From assembly GCF_027627455.1 (NCBI RefSeq), contig NZ_CP115483.1:2170001-2234000 (forward strand): 64,000 nucleotides of DNA, in the 5' to 3' direction. The position numbers and the translations under genes are program-made. Below the pieces are notes generated by a model. That model was given only the letters and a program-made list of their open reading frames with translations, was not told the DNA's origin and did not search any database. Shown here piece after piece: positions 46,867-55,148 of the stretch; within the stretch, counting starts at the first letter, position 1, and each line of letters begins with the position of its first letter. Source of the DNA: Sphingobacterium sp. SYP-B4668. GTDB taxonomy: Bacteria; Bacteroidota; Bacteroidia; Sphingobacteriales; Sphingobacteriaceae.

Positions 46867-47025
46867 ATGAAATTACTGGAACATACACTGCGACTATTAG
46901 GAAGTTTTACAGATAATCAATCGACATCGGGTGTTTTTTTTGGCTCTCTGCATATGACATTGATATTGACTTTCTTGATACTATGTGCACTGGCATACCG
47001 AATCTTGATTTATTTAGCAGGGTAA
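46867..47025 (+). CDS. Small single-pass membrane protein (52 aa), unknown
   Basis: A short frame of 52 residues starts at ATG 46867 just after a GGGAGG (46858-46863). The first half is polar (MKLLEHTLRLLGSFTDNQST) and the second half is one hydrophobic segment (about residues 30-51, TLILTFLILCALAYRILIYL). Composition and the ribosome-binding site favour a real gene. No family is recognised. It lies upstream of the M60 peptidase gene with 147 nt between them. Confidence 0.45.
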   Translation: MKLLEHTLRLLGSFTDNQSTSGVFFGSLHMTLILTFLILCALAYRILIYLAG

Positions 47026-47172
47026 TTGTTGAAAAATTAGTCAACCGATTGCAATACGGTGCTATCGCTGTTTATCCAGAATAATGGTATTTATATCGCT
47101 ACAATATTACATATCATCCAAAGGGATAATGGTTTATTGCATTATTTTAGAAGCAAAAACTTACTCATAATT

Positions 47173-48762
47173 ATGAAAAAATCAATTTGCTTATTTCTTC
47201 TTATTGCTGGTGGGCTTTCGTTTTCGGGGGCACAGTCAGCACGTGAACTAAGGGAAACCTACCAGGAGCTTGATGTGTTTGAGGATGCCTTGGCTACCAC
47301 ATTAAAAAAAGGCATAAAAAAGAGCGACCTCACGAAAATAAAGAATGACAAGATACGTACTGTAGCCGAGCAATTGCTGAGGAACGAGTACAGTACGGAG
47401 TACCGAGTTGCGGAATACCCGGCAATATTGTCTCCTACTGTACTAGGCGAGCAGCTTTCTATTGGTGACGGATACAGTAAGTATGAAAATATTACAGGGG
47501 TGTATTTGCCGCTAGGGAAGCAGTTAGTACTGGTAGATGGTGCCGATAAAGATAAGGTTGTGAAATTGATGGTCCCAAATTGGGAGCGAAGGGCGCCCGA
47601 GGGCTTAGATCCAACGAAAGACCCAAAAGGTTGGGGTATAGAAAAGCAAGAGTTTGATTTGCGCAACGGTGTGAATCTCGTTGACGTGAAAAATTTTTCC
47701 GGCCTAGCATATATTGCTTATTTCTCAGATAGACCCGAAAACGAGGCGCCTATCAAGGTGCATTTCATGGGGGCGGCCGTAAATGGTTATTTTGATATTA
47801 AAAAGAATACAGATCAGGACTGGAACAAACTGGTAGATGAAGCTGTGTATCCTGTAATCGACGCCATAGGGGAGCATATACAGATTGCATATCCAGTGGA
47901 GGCAATTAAAAAGTACGCATATGGTAAAGGTGTGGAGCTGATCAGTAATTACGATTCTTTGGTCTATAGACAACATCGTATCCTAGGATTAATAAGGCAC
48001 AATCGAGTGCCGAAAAATAAAATCCTATCGCGGGTCAACTACAATTATTATATGTTCAGGGATGGTGATGGGGTGGCCTACATGGGAGCAAAGCCGGGGT
48101 ATGCCATGGCTATGGTGGTGGATCCGGCCAGCGTTATAAAAGGTGATCCCTGTTGGGGATTTAGCCATGAGGTAGGGCATGTGCACCAAACTCGGCCTTA
48201 CTTGAGCTGGGGCGGCCTAGGTGAGGTGAGCAATAATATATTTTCATTGTATGTCACGACTTCCTTTGGAAACAAGAGTCGGCTGTCGGAGCAGAAAAAC
48301 TATGAAAAAGCTCGTCAAAGCATCTATGGTAAAGGAATAAGCTATTTGCAGGATCCGGATGTCTTTAATCGATTAGTCCCATTTTGGCAACTGCAGCTTT
48401 ATTTTTCTGGAAAAGGGCACAATCCAAACTTCTATCCTGATCTTTTTGAAAAATTTCGTCAACAAGCTGCTCAGGAAGCGGGACAGAATAGAAGAGCGCG
48501 TCGTGGTAATTATATGGATAGAGGACAGAATCCTGCGGTATACCAATTGAATTTTGTTAAAACGGTATGTGAAATAGGAAAAGTTGATTTGACGGAGTTC
48601 TTCGACAAATATGGATTCTTTTACGTTGGCACGTTGGAATACGACGACTATGGTAAGTTCAAATATGAAATGACGGAGGAGATGGTACTTGAATGTAAAA
48701 CAGCTATCCGTCAGATGAATCTACCTAAACCAGCAAACGATTTGTCTTTATTGGAGGATTAA
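47173..48762 (+). CDS. M60-like (enhancin/mucinase-type) metallopeptidase, secreted
   Basis: A secreted zinc peptidase of 529 residues. The start at 47173 gives a signal peptide (MKKSICLFLLIAGG, cleaved near SGA-Q). The gluzincin motif HEVGH lies at residues 332-336, followed by a downstream Glu in GGLGEVSNN, matching the HExxH-X(8-28)-E rule of M60-like proteins. The N-terminal half (PAILSPTVLGEQLSIGDGY, FSGLAYIAYFSD) fits the same family. Known: Bacteroides M60-like enzymes cleave O-glycosylated mucins. A sulfatase and a BNR-rich island nearby fit such a diet. The genes are not in one operon, so the link is inferred. Confidence 0.88.
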   Translation: MKKSICLFLLIAGGLSFSGAQSARELRETYQELDVFEDALATTLKKGIKKSDLTKIKNDKIRTVAEQLLRNEYSTEYRVAEYPAILSPTVLGEQLSIGDGYSKYENITGVYLPLGKQLVLVDGADKDKVVKLMVPNWERRAPEGLDPTKDPKGWGIEKQEFDLRNGVNLVDVKNFSGLAYIAYFSDRPENEAPIKVHFMGAAVNGYFDIKKNTDQDWNKLVDEAVYPVIDAIGEHIQIAYPVEAIKKYAYGKGVELISNYDSLVYRQHRILGLIRHNRVPKNKILSRVNYNYYMFRDGDGVAYMGAKPGYAMAMVVDPASVIKGDPCWGFSHEVGHVHQTRPYLSWGGLGEVSNNIFSLYVTTSFGNKSRLSEQKNYEKARQSIYGKGISYLQDPDVFNRLVPFWQLQLYFSGKGHNPNFYPDLFEKFRQQAAQEAGQNRRARRGNYMDRGQNPAVYQLNFVKTVCEIGKVDLTEFFDKYGFFYVGTLEYDDYGKFKYEMTEEMVLECKTAIRQMNLPKPANDLSLLED

Positions 48763-48819
48763 TGGGTAATTTTTGCTTGAACAGTATAAATAGGTGATTA
48801 TTTCTTTTTTTTTGATATA

Positions 48820-48855
48820 AATCTCGAATGTATAAGTGCATTCGAGATTTTTTTA
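48820..48855 (+). terminator. Intrinsic terminator after the M60 peptidase gene
   Basis: AATCTCGAATG (48820-48830) and CATTCGAGATT (48839-48849) form an 11-bp perfect stem with an 8-nt loop, followed by a run of T. Confidence 0.9.
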
Positions 48856-48903
48856 TAGAAATTAAATGATTTTTAAGGGGTTTGTGTATTTTTTTTATAA
48901 TAA

Positions 48904-48938
48904 AAAAGACTCTCAAGCGGGGAGAATGAGAGCCTTTT
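48904..48938. terminator. Second hairpin with T-run
   Basis: AAAAG-a-CTCTCA (48904-48915) pairs with TGAGAG-c-CTTTT (48927-48938) with one mismatch. It can act in either direction but has weaker symmetry than the preceding terminator. Confidence 0.45.
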
Positions 48939-48959
48939 AATAACCAATTATAAATTATG

Positions 48960-49200
48960 ATTTGAGGAGCTGTAAATATAGTGATGAATTTTTTAAATAC
49001 AAGTGTTTTTTGATTTATTTTTTGTTTTTTTTCTTGTTTTTTTTGATTTTACGTCTATTTGTTTTTGTTTTTTTATTAAAAAAATGTGATTTATGTATTA
49101 TTTTGTGTTTTTTGTCTTATTTGTGTTTTTTTTATGAGTTTATATATTGATTTTATGATTTTTTACTTAGTTTTTTGATTTTGTATATGAAATTTTCGAT
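48960..49200. other. T-rich low-complexity tract
   Basis: About 240 bp consist mostly of T-runs broken by G, A and C on the + strand. The open frame here encodes only F, L, I, V and C-rich sequence and is a composition artefact. I see no gene or clear signal. Confidence 0.6.
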
Positions 49201-49240
49201 TTTGAGAAAAAATAATCGGTTATATGTGGCATATGAACAA

Positions 49241-49275
49241 AAAACCCTACTTATTTTTGAAATAAGTAGGGTTTT
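49241..49275 (-). terminator. Terminator of the tRNA-Arg gene
   Basis: AAAACCCTACTTATTT (49241-49256) and AAATAAGTAGGGTTTT (49260-49275) form a 16-bp perfect stem with a 3-nt loop. Read on the minus strand it lies 3 nt after the tRNA 3' end and continues into a T-run. Confidence 0.9.
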
Positions 49276-49278
49276 AAG

Positions 49279-49352
49279 TACGCCCATCAGGATTCGAACC
49301 TGAGACCGTCGGTTTAGAAAACCGATGCTCTATCCAGCTGAGCTATGAGCGC
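49279..49352 (-). tRNA. tRNA-Arg (anticodon UCU)
   Basis: A 74-nt cloverleaf on the minus strand. The acceptor GCGCTCA pairs with TGGGCGT (two G-U pairs), the D arm is GCTC/GAGC, the anticodon stem TCGGT/ACCGA encloses TTTCTAA with anticodon TCT, and the T arm is TCAGG/CCTGA around TTCGAAT. CCA is not encoded. Confidence 0.97.
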
Positions 49353-49522
49353 ATGCCTTTCGGTGATGCAAAAGTACTTAAATCCATTATACTTCCAAAA
49401 AAAAAGTAGTTTTTTTTAGAACACTTTGAGTAATTCATTGTTTGTCAAGTGTATTGATTTTAAGTCCTACGGGGCATAATTGGCGAATTAGAGAAGATAT
49501 GACATAGAATAAACAAATATAT

Positions 49523-49543
49523 ATGTTATAACATGTATATTTG
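49523..49543 (+). promoter_or_regulatory. Promoter and palindrome upstream of the YceI gene
   Basis: A perfect TAnnTTTG -7 box (TATATTTG, 49536-49543) lies 23 nt before the YceI ATG. Directly before it is the 12-bp perfect palindrome ATGTTATAACAT (49523-49534), placed where a repressor or activator could act. No TTTG -33 box is evident. Confidence 0.5.
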
Positions 49544-49566
49544 TATTGAAAATTAAATTAAAAAGT

Positions 49567-50094
49567 ATGGCAACAACATGGAATTTGGACAAAGCTCATA
49601 GCGAGCTTGAATTTAAAGTAAAACACATGATGATCTCGAATGTGAGAGGTCTTTTTGAAAATTTTGATGTATCGATTGATGGGGGAGATAACGGTTTTGA
49701 AAATGCAACCGTATTAGCCTCGATCGAGACTAGTTCGATCAATACCAAAAACGGACAGCGTGATGAGCATTTGAAGAGCGCTGACTTTTTTGATGCAGCG
49801 ACTTATCCCGAAATTAAGTTTGTGTCTACGAGCATTACGAAAAAATCTGAAGGGGAATATGACGTTATCGGTGATTTGACGATTAAGGACACAACGAAGT
49901 CGATTGCCTTGAATGTGGAGTATGGAGGTGATGCCGTAGATCCTTGGGGCAATAAAAAAGCTGGATTTACCTTTTCAGGAAAAATAAATAGAAGTGATTT
50001 TGGTTTGACTTGGAACGCAGCTCTGGAGACTGGCGGGGTCATGGTGAGTGAGGAGGTGAAATTGAGTGGAGATATTCAGTTTTCAAAAAGCTAA
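49567..50094 (+). CDS. YceI-family lipid-binding protein (cytoplasmic form)
   Basis: A lipocalin-like YceI protein of 175 residues that binds polyisoprenoid or similar lipids. The family pattern is visible in TTWNLDKAHSELEFKVKHMM, DFFDAATYPEIKFVS and FTFSGKINRSDFGLTWN. The ATG at 49567 gives the typical MATTWNLDKAHS start; the upstream in-frame ATG at 49546 would lie only 2 nt after the -7 box. There is no signal peptide, unlike E. coli YceI, so it probably acts in the cytosol. Single gene, followed by tRNA-Ser. Confidence 0.92.
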   Translation: MATTWNLDKAHSELEFKVKHMMISNVRGLFENFDVSIDGGDNGFENATVLASIETSSINTKNGQRDEHLKSADFFDAATYPEIKFVSTSITKKSEGEYDVIGDLTIKDTTKSIALNVEYGGDAVDPWGNKKAGFTFSGKINRSDFGLTWNAALETGGVMVSEEVKLSGDIQFSKS

Positions 50095-50185
50095 TAATCA
50101 GCTCAGTTGCGTCCTGAGCTTGATTTATTGCGATAAAATGTGAAATTTTATTTGTGAGCATAGATAAAATTTGTACTTTTGTCGC

Positions 50186-50270
50186 GGAGAGCTGGCAGAG
50201 TGGTCGAATGCGGCGGTCTTGAAAACCGTTAACTGTCACAGGTTCGGGGGTTCGAATCCCTCGCTCTCCG
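50186..50270 (+). tRNA. tRNA-Ser (anticodon UGA)
   Basis: An 85-nt class II tRNA. Acceptor GGAGAGC pairs with GCTCTCC, the anticodon loop CTTGAAA carries TGA, a long variable arm (TAACTGTCACAGGTTCG region) is present, and the T arm has GTTCGAATC. Mobile-element debris lies directly downstream, so its 3' end may have been an integration site. Confidence 0.97.
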
Positions 50271-50293
50271 CATCCTAACAAGGAGAAAGTATC

Positions 50294-50327
50294 AAAACCC
50301 TACAAATTTAACGATTTGTAGGGTTTT
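50294..50327 (+). terminator. Terminator of the tRNA-Ser gene
   Basis: AAAACCCTACAAAT (50294-50307) and ATTTGTAGGGTTTT (50314-50327) form a 14-bp perfect stem with a 6-nt loop, 23 nt after the tRNA. Confidence 0.85.
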
Positions 50328-50370
50328 CTGTTTATAGACCAATCCCGTTTTTTCAATACTTCTCGATTTC

Positions 50371-50418
50371 AGCGAGACCCTAGCGAGACCCTAAAATTTA
50401 GTCATCTAGAGTCTCGCT
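50371..50418. repeat. Tandem 11-bp repeat with inverted third copy
   Basis: AGCGAGACCCT occurs twice in a row (50371-50392), and an inverted copy with one mismatch (AGAGTCTCGCT) follows at 50408-50418. It lies between tRNA-Ser and the relaxase remnant, where recombinase-binding or attachment-site repeats of a mobile element would be expected. Confidence 0.6.
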
Positions 50419-50571
50419 AAAATGAACTTCAAGAATCAGCATCAAATGGTCAACACAAGACCATAAACTGAACATCTTGTCGATTCCTCAGGGCGGATTT
50501 TTCTAAACCCCTGTTTAGAGCAAGTTGTCTTTTGAGCTGCTCGGAATAAATCCGCACTTGCCAATATCCGA

Positions 50572-51115
50572 ATGGAAAAGATGGTATGGCACATTTCATT
50601 GGACCCTGACCCAGAAGAAAAGATTAGCGATGAACAGTTTGTCGAAATGGCACAGAAACATATAGAGGATATGTACAACGGCAATCAACCGTGTGTCGTA
50701 TTCAAACATGCGGACATTGATCGGACACATATACACATTGTTTCGACCTGCGTAGGCATTGACGGCAAGAAAATGCCCGATGGTTACGACTACCCATGCT
50801 CAATGGTGGTCTGTCGGGATTTGGACAAAGCAAACACCCCTTTTAAAGCATCATTTTTCAGGAAAAAAGCAAGGATTGCCCGACTGCAAAAATCTAGGGA
50901 AATTCAAAGAGAAGATGAAAACCAACCCGAGTCCAAGATATCGGTCGGCCCTGTTTCTAGTAGGAGCACGATAGACAACCAAGCGACTAAAGATTTTTTT
51001 GAATTTATTTCAACGGAACATTTATCCAGTTCTGAGTTGGGAATGTTCAGCCTGTTGCCCCCAAGTATAAGGCGAGGATTACGAGGAAGAACAAAAATAG
51101 GAGGTTGTAAAATAG
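50572..51115 (+). pseudogene. Truncated relaxase/mobilization protein (MobB-like)
   Basis: The frame holds the central part of a Bacteroidota HUH relaxase: VWHISLDPDPEEKISDEQF, NGNQPCVVFKHADIDRTHIHIVS with the H-x-H metal motif, and GIDGKKMPDGYDYP. The N-terminal part with the catalytic Tyr is missing, and an in-frame TGA lies about 39 nt upstream of the first ATG. After about residue 105 the sequence (FFRKKARIARLQKSREIQRE and beyond) no longer looks like a relaxase, and the open frame runs on to 51159 inside the convergent UvrA-like gene. Inference: scar of an integrated mobilisable or conjugative element. Confidence 0.75.
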
Positions 51116-53380
51116 CTAATCTCCCTTACACAGATGTTGCCTTAGATATTCTGCGGTAATTGAAACATTATCTTCCAATAAGTCACAAACCGTTCCGGTA
51201 AACAATACATTTCCGCCGTATTTACCTGCACCAGGCCCAACATCTATTATCCAATCCGCTTGTGCAATCACATCAAGATTATGTTCTATGACAATTAAAG
51301 TATTATTATTTTCAACTAAATTATTTATAAAATCCAATAGTTTTTCAGTATCGCTTGGATGTAACCCCGTGCTTGGTTCGTCAAGGACAATTATTTTATT
51401 GGAGTGCTTCAATTCTCTTGTCAATTTAAGGCGTTGTCTTTCCCCTCCCGAAAAACTGTCTAACCGTTGTCCCAAGGTAAGATAGCCTAAACCCAATTTG
51501 AGCAACATATCAAAGGGTTTGTTATATAGGTTATCGGGAAAAAAACCAATAGCTTCTTCTACGGTCATATCCATTACATCTACAATATTTTTGCAGCCAT
51601 AATGATACTTTAAGACCTTTGGCTGAAACCCACTGCCTCCGCAAACTTCGCAGGGTTGCTCTATATCATCCATAAATGCCAAATCAATTTTTTCAACGCC
51701 AATTCCTTTACAGTTTTTACAAGCCCCCTCACTATTTCTACTAAAAAGTTTATCGGACACGTTGTTTGCCATCGAAAACCGTTTTCTTATGTCATCCGAC
51801 AAGTTTAGATACGTAATCAGATTGGAGCGTATGCTCACGGCCGATAAAGACTGGTCAATAATGGTTATATCCTTATAGAATTTAGGCAGCACCTTGTTAA
51901 TCAATGTACTCTTGCCCGACCCAGCAACCCCTGTAACTATGGTCATTACGTTTTTGGGAATTTTCACATTGACATCTTTAAGATTATACAGATTAGCGTT
52001 TTCAATTTCTAAATATCCTTTTGCACTTCTTGGTTCTTTGCTTATAGTAGGTGTTTTTGCGAAGTATAAACCTGTTTTCCCTTTTGATTTTTTTAATCCA
52101 TCAAATATACCTTGATAGACAATTTCCCCACCTTTCTTTCCTGATAGTGGCCCCATATCAATGACCCAATCGGCAATTTTAATCAAATCGGGGTCGTGTT
52201 CAACAATTAATACGGTATTTCCCTTATCCCTTATTTGTTGAATGATTGAAGAAATATTTTGTAAATCCTTTGGATGAAGTCCGATACTCGGCTCATCAAA
52301 AATATAGAGCAAATCTGTTAGGTTGTTCCCTAGGCTTCTTACCATTTTTATTCTTTGACTTTCTCCCCCCGACAGGGTGTCAGTTCTTCTGTCCAATGTC
52401 AGATATTGTAACCCTATGTTTACGATACTTTGAAGTTTTTTTTTGAGTTCAGCAAGGATTACATCAGAAGTTTTGGATTGTAGAGAACTAACAAAGTCTA
52501 AAAGTTCTTCTATTGAAAGTGCTGTGCAATCAGCAATACTTTTACCGCCTATTTTGCAGGACAAAATATTTTCACTCAATCTTTTTCCATTACATACTGG
52601 ACAGGGGCTTGTTGCAATAATATTTTTTAAAGCCTCTTTACGGATAGTGTTCTCCTTTGATTGTTTCTTTAGAAATGCTTTCTCAATTCGAGGGATTATA
52701 CCTTCATATTTTACAGTCTTCCCCCAGTCTTTATCGGGATTCTTCGGTTTGTGTTCTGAAGCATTCAAAAGCAAATCCCATTCATCGGCGGTATAATCTC
52801 CTAACTTTTTATCATTGTCAAAGTAGCCGGACATCGTATATCTCAATAAACGGTAACCACCGGATTGGAAAGTCGGAAATATAATTGCACCCTCATTCAA
52901 AGACCGTTGTTTGTCTATAAGGGTGTCAACTTTAACCGTCTGCACAAAACCAAGCCCCTCACATTTTTTGCACATTCCCAAAGGATTGTTGAAAGAAAAT
53001 GTATTGGAATATCCCACAAATGGCTTACCCATTCGGGAAAAAAGCAATCTTAAAGAAGCGTACACATCGGTTACTGTTCCAACGGTTGACCTTGCATTTC
53101 CTCCCAATCTTTTTTGGTTTATAATGACTGGAACATTCAGATTATTGATTTTATCCACATCCGTCACGCCTATGTGTTGCAGACGGTTTCTGATAAAACT
53201 GCTTTGCGTTTCATTGAATTGCCTCTGAGCTTCAGCTCCTATCGTTTCAAAAACTAAAGACGATTTTCCTGAACCGGAAACACCAGTAAATACAGTAATT
53301 TGATTTTTTGGTATCTGTACAGAAATATTCTTTAGATTATTTTGTCTTGCATTCTCTATAATAATATTAGCCATATTCAT
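51116..53380 (-). CDS. UvrA-like ABC-class ATPase (short UvrA paralog, probable resistance function)
   Basis: A 754-residue protein of the UvrA family with two ABC ATPase halves: Walker A GVSGSGKSS (33-41) and GVAGSGKST (484-492), signature motifs LSGGESQR and FSGGERQR, and zinc-type CxxC pairs (GMCKKCEG, SPCPVCNG, GACKNCKG, QPCEVCGG). It is about 190 residues shorter than repair UvrA, as seen in UvrA2/DrrC-type paralogs linked to tolerance of DNA-binding drugs. A MarR gene diverges from it, and a palindrome overlaps its start codon. It lies in mobile-element debris. ATG 53380 or 53374 can be the start. Function by analogy only. Confidence 0.88.
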   Translation of the reverse strand: MNMANIIIENARQNNLKNISVQIPKNQITVFTGVSGSGKSSLVFETIGAEAQRQFNETQSSFIRNRLQHIGVTDVDKINNLNVPVIINQKRLGGNARSTVGTVTDVYASLRLLFSRMGKPFVGYSNTFSFNNPLGMCKKCEGLGFVQTVKVDTLIDKQRSLNEGAIIFPTFQSGGYRLLRYTMSGYFDNDKKLGDYTADEWDLLLNASEHKPKNPDKDWGKTVKYEGIIPRIEKAFLKKQSKENTIRKEALKNIIATSPCPVCNGKRLSENILSCKIGGKSIADCTALSIEELLDFVSSLQSKTSDVILAELKKKLQSIVNIGLQYLTLDRRTDTLSGGESQRIKMVRSLGNNLTDLLYIFDEPSIGLHPKDLQNISSIIQQIRDKGNTVLIVEHDPDLIKIADWVIDMGPLSGKKGGEIVYQGIFDGLKKSKGKTGLYFAKTPTISKEPRSAKGYLEIENANLYNLKDVNVKIPKNVMTIVTGVAGSGKSTLINKVLPKFYKDITIIDQSLSAVSIRSNLITYLNLSDDIRKRFSMANNVSDKLFSRNSEGACKNCKGIGVEKIDLAFMDDIEQPCEVCGGSGFQPKVLKYHYGCKNIVDVMDMTVEEAIGFFPDNLYNKPFDMLLKLGLGYLTLGQRLDSFSGGERQRLKLTRELKHSNKIIVLDEPSTGLHPSDTEKLLDFINNLVENNNTLIVIEHNLDVIAQADWIIDVGPGAGKYGGNVLFTGTVCDLLEDNVSITAEYLRQHLCKGD

Positions 53381-53408
53381 TAACTTTGGTAATATTTAAC
53401 AAAGTTAA
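53380..53408. promoter_or_regulatory. Palindromic operator between the UvrA-like and MarR genes
   Basis: TTAACTTTG (53380-53388) and CAAAGTTAA (53400-53408) are perfect 9-bp inverted arms with an 11-nt spacer in the 41-nt divergent gap. The left arm touches the UvrA-like start codon. This is the usual place and shape of a MarR operator. Confidence 0.75.
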
Positions 53409-53421
53409 CTAATTTTGAAGC

Positions 53422-53844
53422 ATGAACAAAAGCGAACAAAAATTCTATAATTTATTTACGGAGTTACAGTGCTTTATATTGACGAATATGAGCAAGGGAG
53501 AGGTTAACGGGGTTACCGCTACCCACTACAATATTATTGAATACATTTATCGACACGATAAATGTACCGGAAAACAGGTCGCAAAGGCTTTTAACATCAG
53601 TCCCCCTGCAATTTCAAGACAACTTAAATTCTTGATTGAAAATAATCTCATAGCACATGAGCAATCTTCAGTAGACCGTAGAATTTTCAATTTAAGTGCG
53701 ACGGATAATGGAAAATTCATTGTTGATAATTCCGAAAATTTTAGAGAACGTGTTGCAAAAAGAGTTTCTAAAACCTTGACGAAAGATGATTTAAAAAATC
53801 TAACTGAATTGCTTCATAAGGTGTTGGCAGAGATAACGCGATAG
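53422..53844 (+). CDS. MarR-family transcriptional regulator
   Basis: A 140-residue winged-helix regulator. The HTH is visible in CTGKQVAKAFNISPPAISRQLKFLIENNLI, and the wing in HEQSSVDRRIFNLSATDNG. Length is typical. It diverges from the UvrA-like ATPase with a perfect 9+9 palindrome between them. Inference: it represses both genes and is released by a drug or other small ligand. Confidence 0.93.
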   Translation: MNKSEQKFYNLFTELQCFILTNMSKGEVNGVTATHYNIIEYIYRHDKCTGKQVAKAFNISPPAISRQLKFLIENNLIAHEQSSVDRRIFNLSATDNGKFIVDNSENFRERVAKRVSKTLTKDDLKNLTELLHKVLAEITR

Positions 53845-53856
53845 AATGAAATCTTT

Positions 53857-53931
53857 ATGCAAGAATTTTACAACGAAAGGCTGAACAAATTGGAAACGGT
53901 AATCTACGGTTTGGAGATTGAGACAAACTAG
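53857..53931 (+). other. Short reading frame after marR (24 aa), possible gene remnant
   Basis: ATG 53857 to TAG 53931 encodes MQEFYNERLNKLETVIYGLE plus four residues. Composition is protein-like and it resembles the beginning of a coiled-coil protein, but it stops early. It may be the 5' remnant of another element gene. No function is assigned. The rest of 53932-54114 holds nothing I recognise. Confidence 0.3.
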
Positions 53932-54114
53932 TAGAAATGGCATCTTCATTAAGTCATATTATCTTAGAACTAGTCAGGAGTAGGAAAAGCTATATTTGGA
54001 TTTAGTGATACCTTTTATATATCTTCAAAAATCAGTTGAAATATTTGTCTAATTTTGTGTTGTTGTAAAAATAAGGTGAGCAAAAAATCCGTGAATTTTT
54101 AATCTAAGACAACT

Positions 54115-54759
54115 GTGGAATTATCATTGAGAGCAAAAGATATAATAGCACAAATAAACGAAGGGACGACCAAGCTGGGTGACTTACGGAAGGTTGCGAA
54201 TGACATAAAAAAAGATCACGAATTAGCGCTGGAGCTTTGGTCAACGGGGCAATTTTTACCCAGGCAGTTGGCAATTTTGATTATGGACAGCAAACAACTT
54301 TCGCAACAACTCATCGATAAATTAGATTGCAATATTGAGCAACATGATGAAAATGAGCGACTTAAATTAGCGGATTGGTTAATGGCAAACCAACTTTCCA
54401 AAGACAAAAGGACTATTTCGTTAATGGAAACATGGGAGGATAGTCAATCGTCATTGCAGAGACGGATTTTTTGGTATTATCAAGCTCGTCTACGGTGGGT
54501 TGGACAAACGCCGCCACCCAACAGCGAAGAATTGCTTTTCAAAATCGAAACACGTATCGGAAAGGAAGTGCCGGAAGTACAATGGGCAATGAATTTTACA
54601 GCAGCTCAAATCGGAGTTTATGAGGAAAAATATCGTTCGAGGTGCATTGCTCTTGGTGAACGTACAGGGTTATATAAGGATGAAATAGTCGCTAAAAATT
54701 GTACTCCTAGCTATTTGCCGAAATTTATAGCTATACAAGTGAATAAGTTGAATAGATAA
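54115..54759 (+). CDS. DNA alkylation repair protein (AlkD-like, HEAT repeats)
   Basis: A 214-residue all-helical protein resembling the AlkD/AlkC DNA alkylation repair glycosylase family, which excises alkylated bases. Family-like stretches are GDLRKVANDIKKDHELALELWSTG, RQLAILIMD and FWYYQARLRWVG. The start is probably GTG at 54115; no ATG fits the conserved N-terminus. It stands alone behind the mobile-element scar. The match is to the general family pattern, and the catalytic residues are not certain. Confidence 0.75.
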   Translation: MELSLRAKDIIAQINEGTTKLGDLRKVANDIKKDHELALELWSTGQFLPRQLAILIMDSKQLSQQLIDKLDCNIEQHDENERLKLADWLMANQLSKDKRTISLMETWEDSQSSLQRRIFWYYQARLRWVGQTPPPNSEELLFKIETRIGKEVPEVQWAMNFTAAQIGVYEEKYRSRCIALGERTGLYKDEIVAKNCTPSYLPKFIAIQVNKLNR

Positions 54760-54812
54760 AAAAGAGTACAACGTGGTCGTACTCCGTTGTCTTGTGACAT
54801 TGTAGACTTATT

Positions 54813-55106
54813 CTATCCACCTATTTGTAATTCGGTATTTTCCTTTTCTAACGTAATATTTCGTTTAACGGTCGCCATGGCACCAAGCATTTGAGGGTTT
54901 ACATACGATCACGATGTTACGAAATCAGTATCGTGCAACTCAGGCTCTTTTTCTCCCATAATATCCCGCCATTCGCTTAGGTCGTAGGGATGCAGATTGT
55001 GGGTTAAATACTTATTGAATAGAGAAAAAAATAAAAGGCAGATTGTCAATGTATTATCATTTATCTTCCGTAGTCGGTTAAGCCTTTTGCTCCATAAGGA
55101 AGTCAT
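54813..55106 (-). pseudogene. Possible gene remnant with in-frame stop
   Basis: A minus-strand frame starting at 55106 reads DLSEWRDIMGEKEPELHDTD and reaches TGA at 54909-54911. The same frame then continues with NPQMLGAMATVKRNITLEKE and NTELQIGG to TAG at 54813-54815. Both parts look like protein, which suggests one gene broken by a nonsense change. Otherwise the 389-bp gap 54760-55148 holds nothing I recognise. The family is unknown. Confidence 0.35.
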
Positions 55107-55148
55107 ACCACCAAGAACACTATTAAAAAAAGAAATTGGGAGGGTACT

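Noticed and set aside
48962..49150. 62-codon hydrophobic frame
   Set aside because: It is a translation of T-rich low-complexity DNA (almost only F, L, I, V, C), with no start signal.
54769..54789. GAGTAC...GTACTC hairpin after the AlkD-like gene
   Set aside because: Only a 6-bp stem and no T-run, so not called as a terminator.
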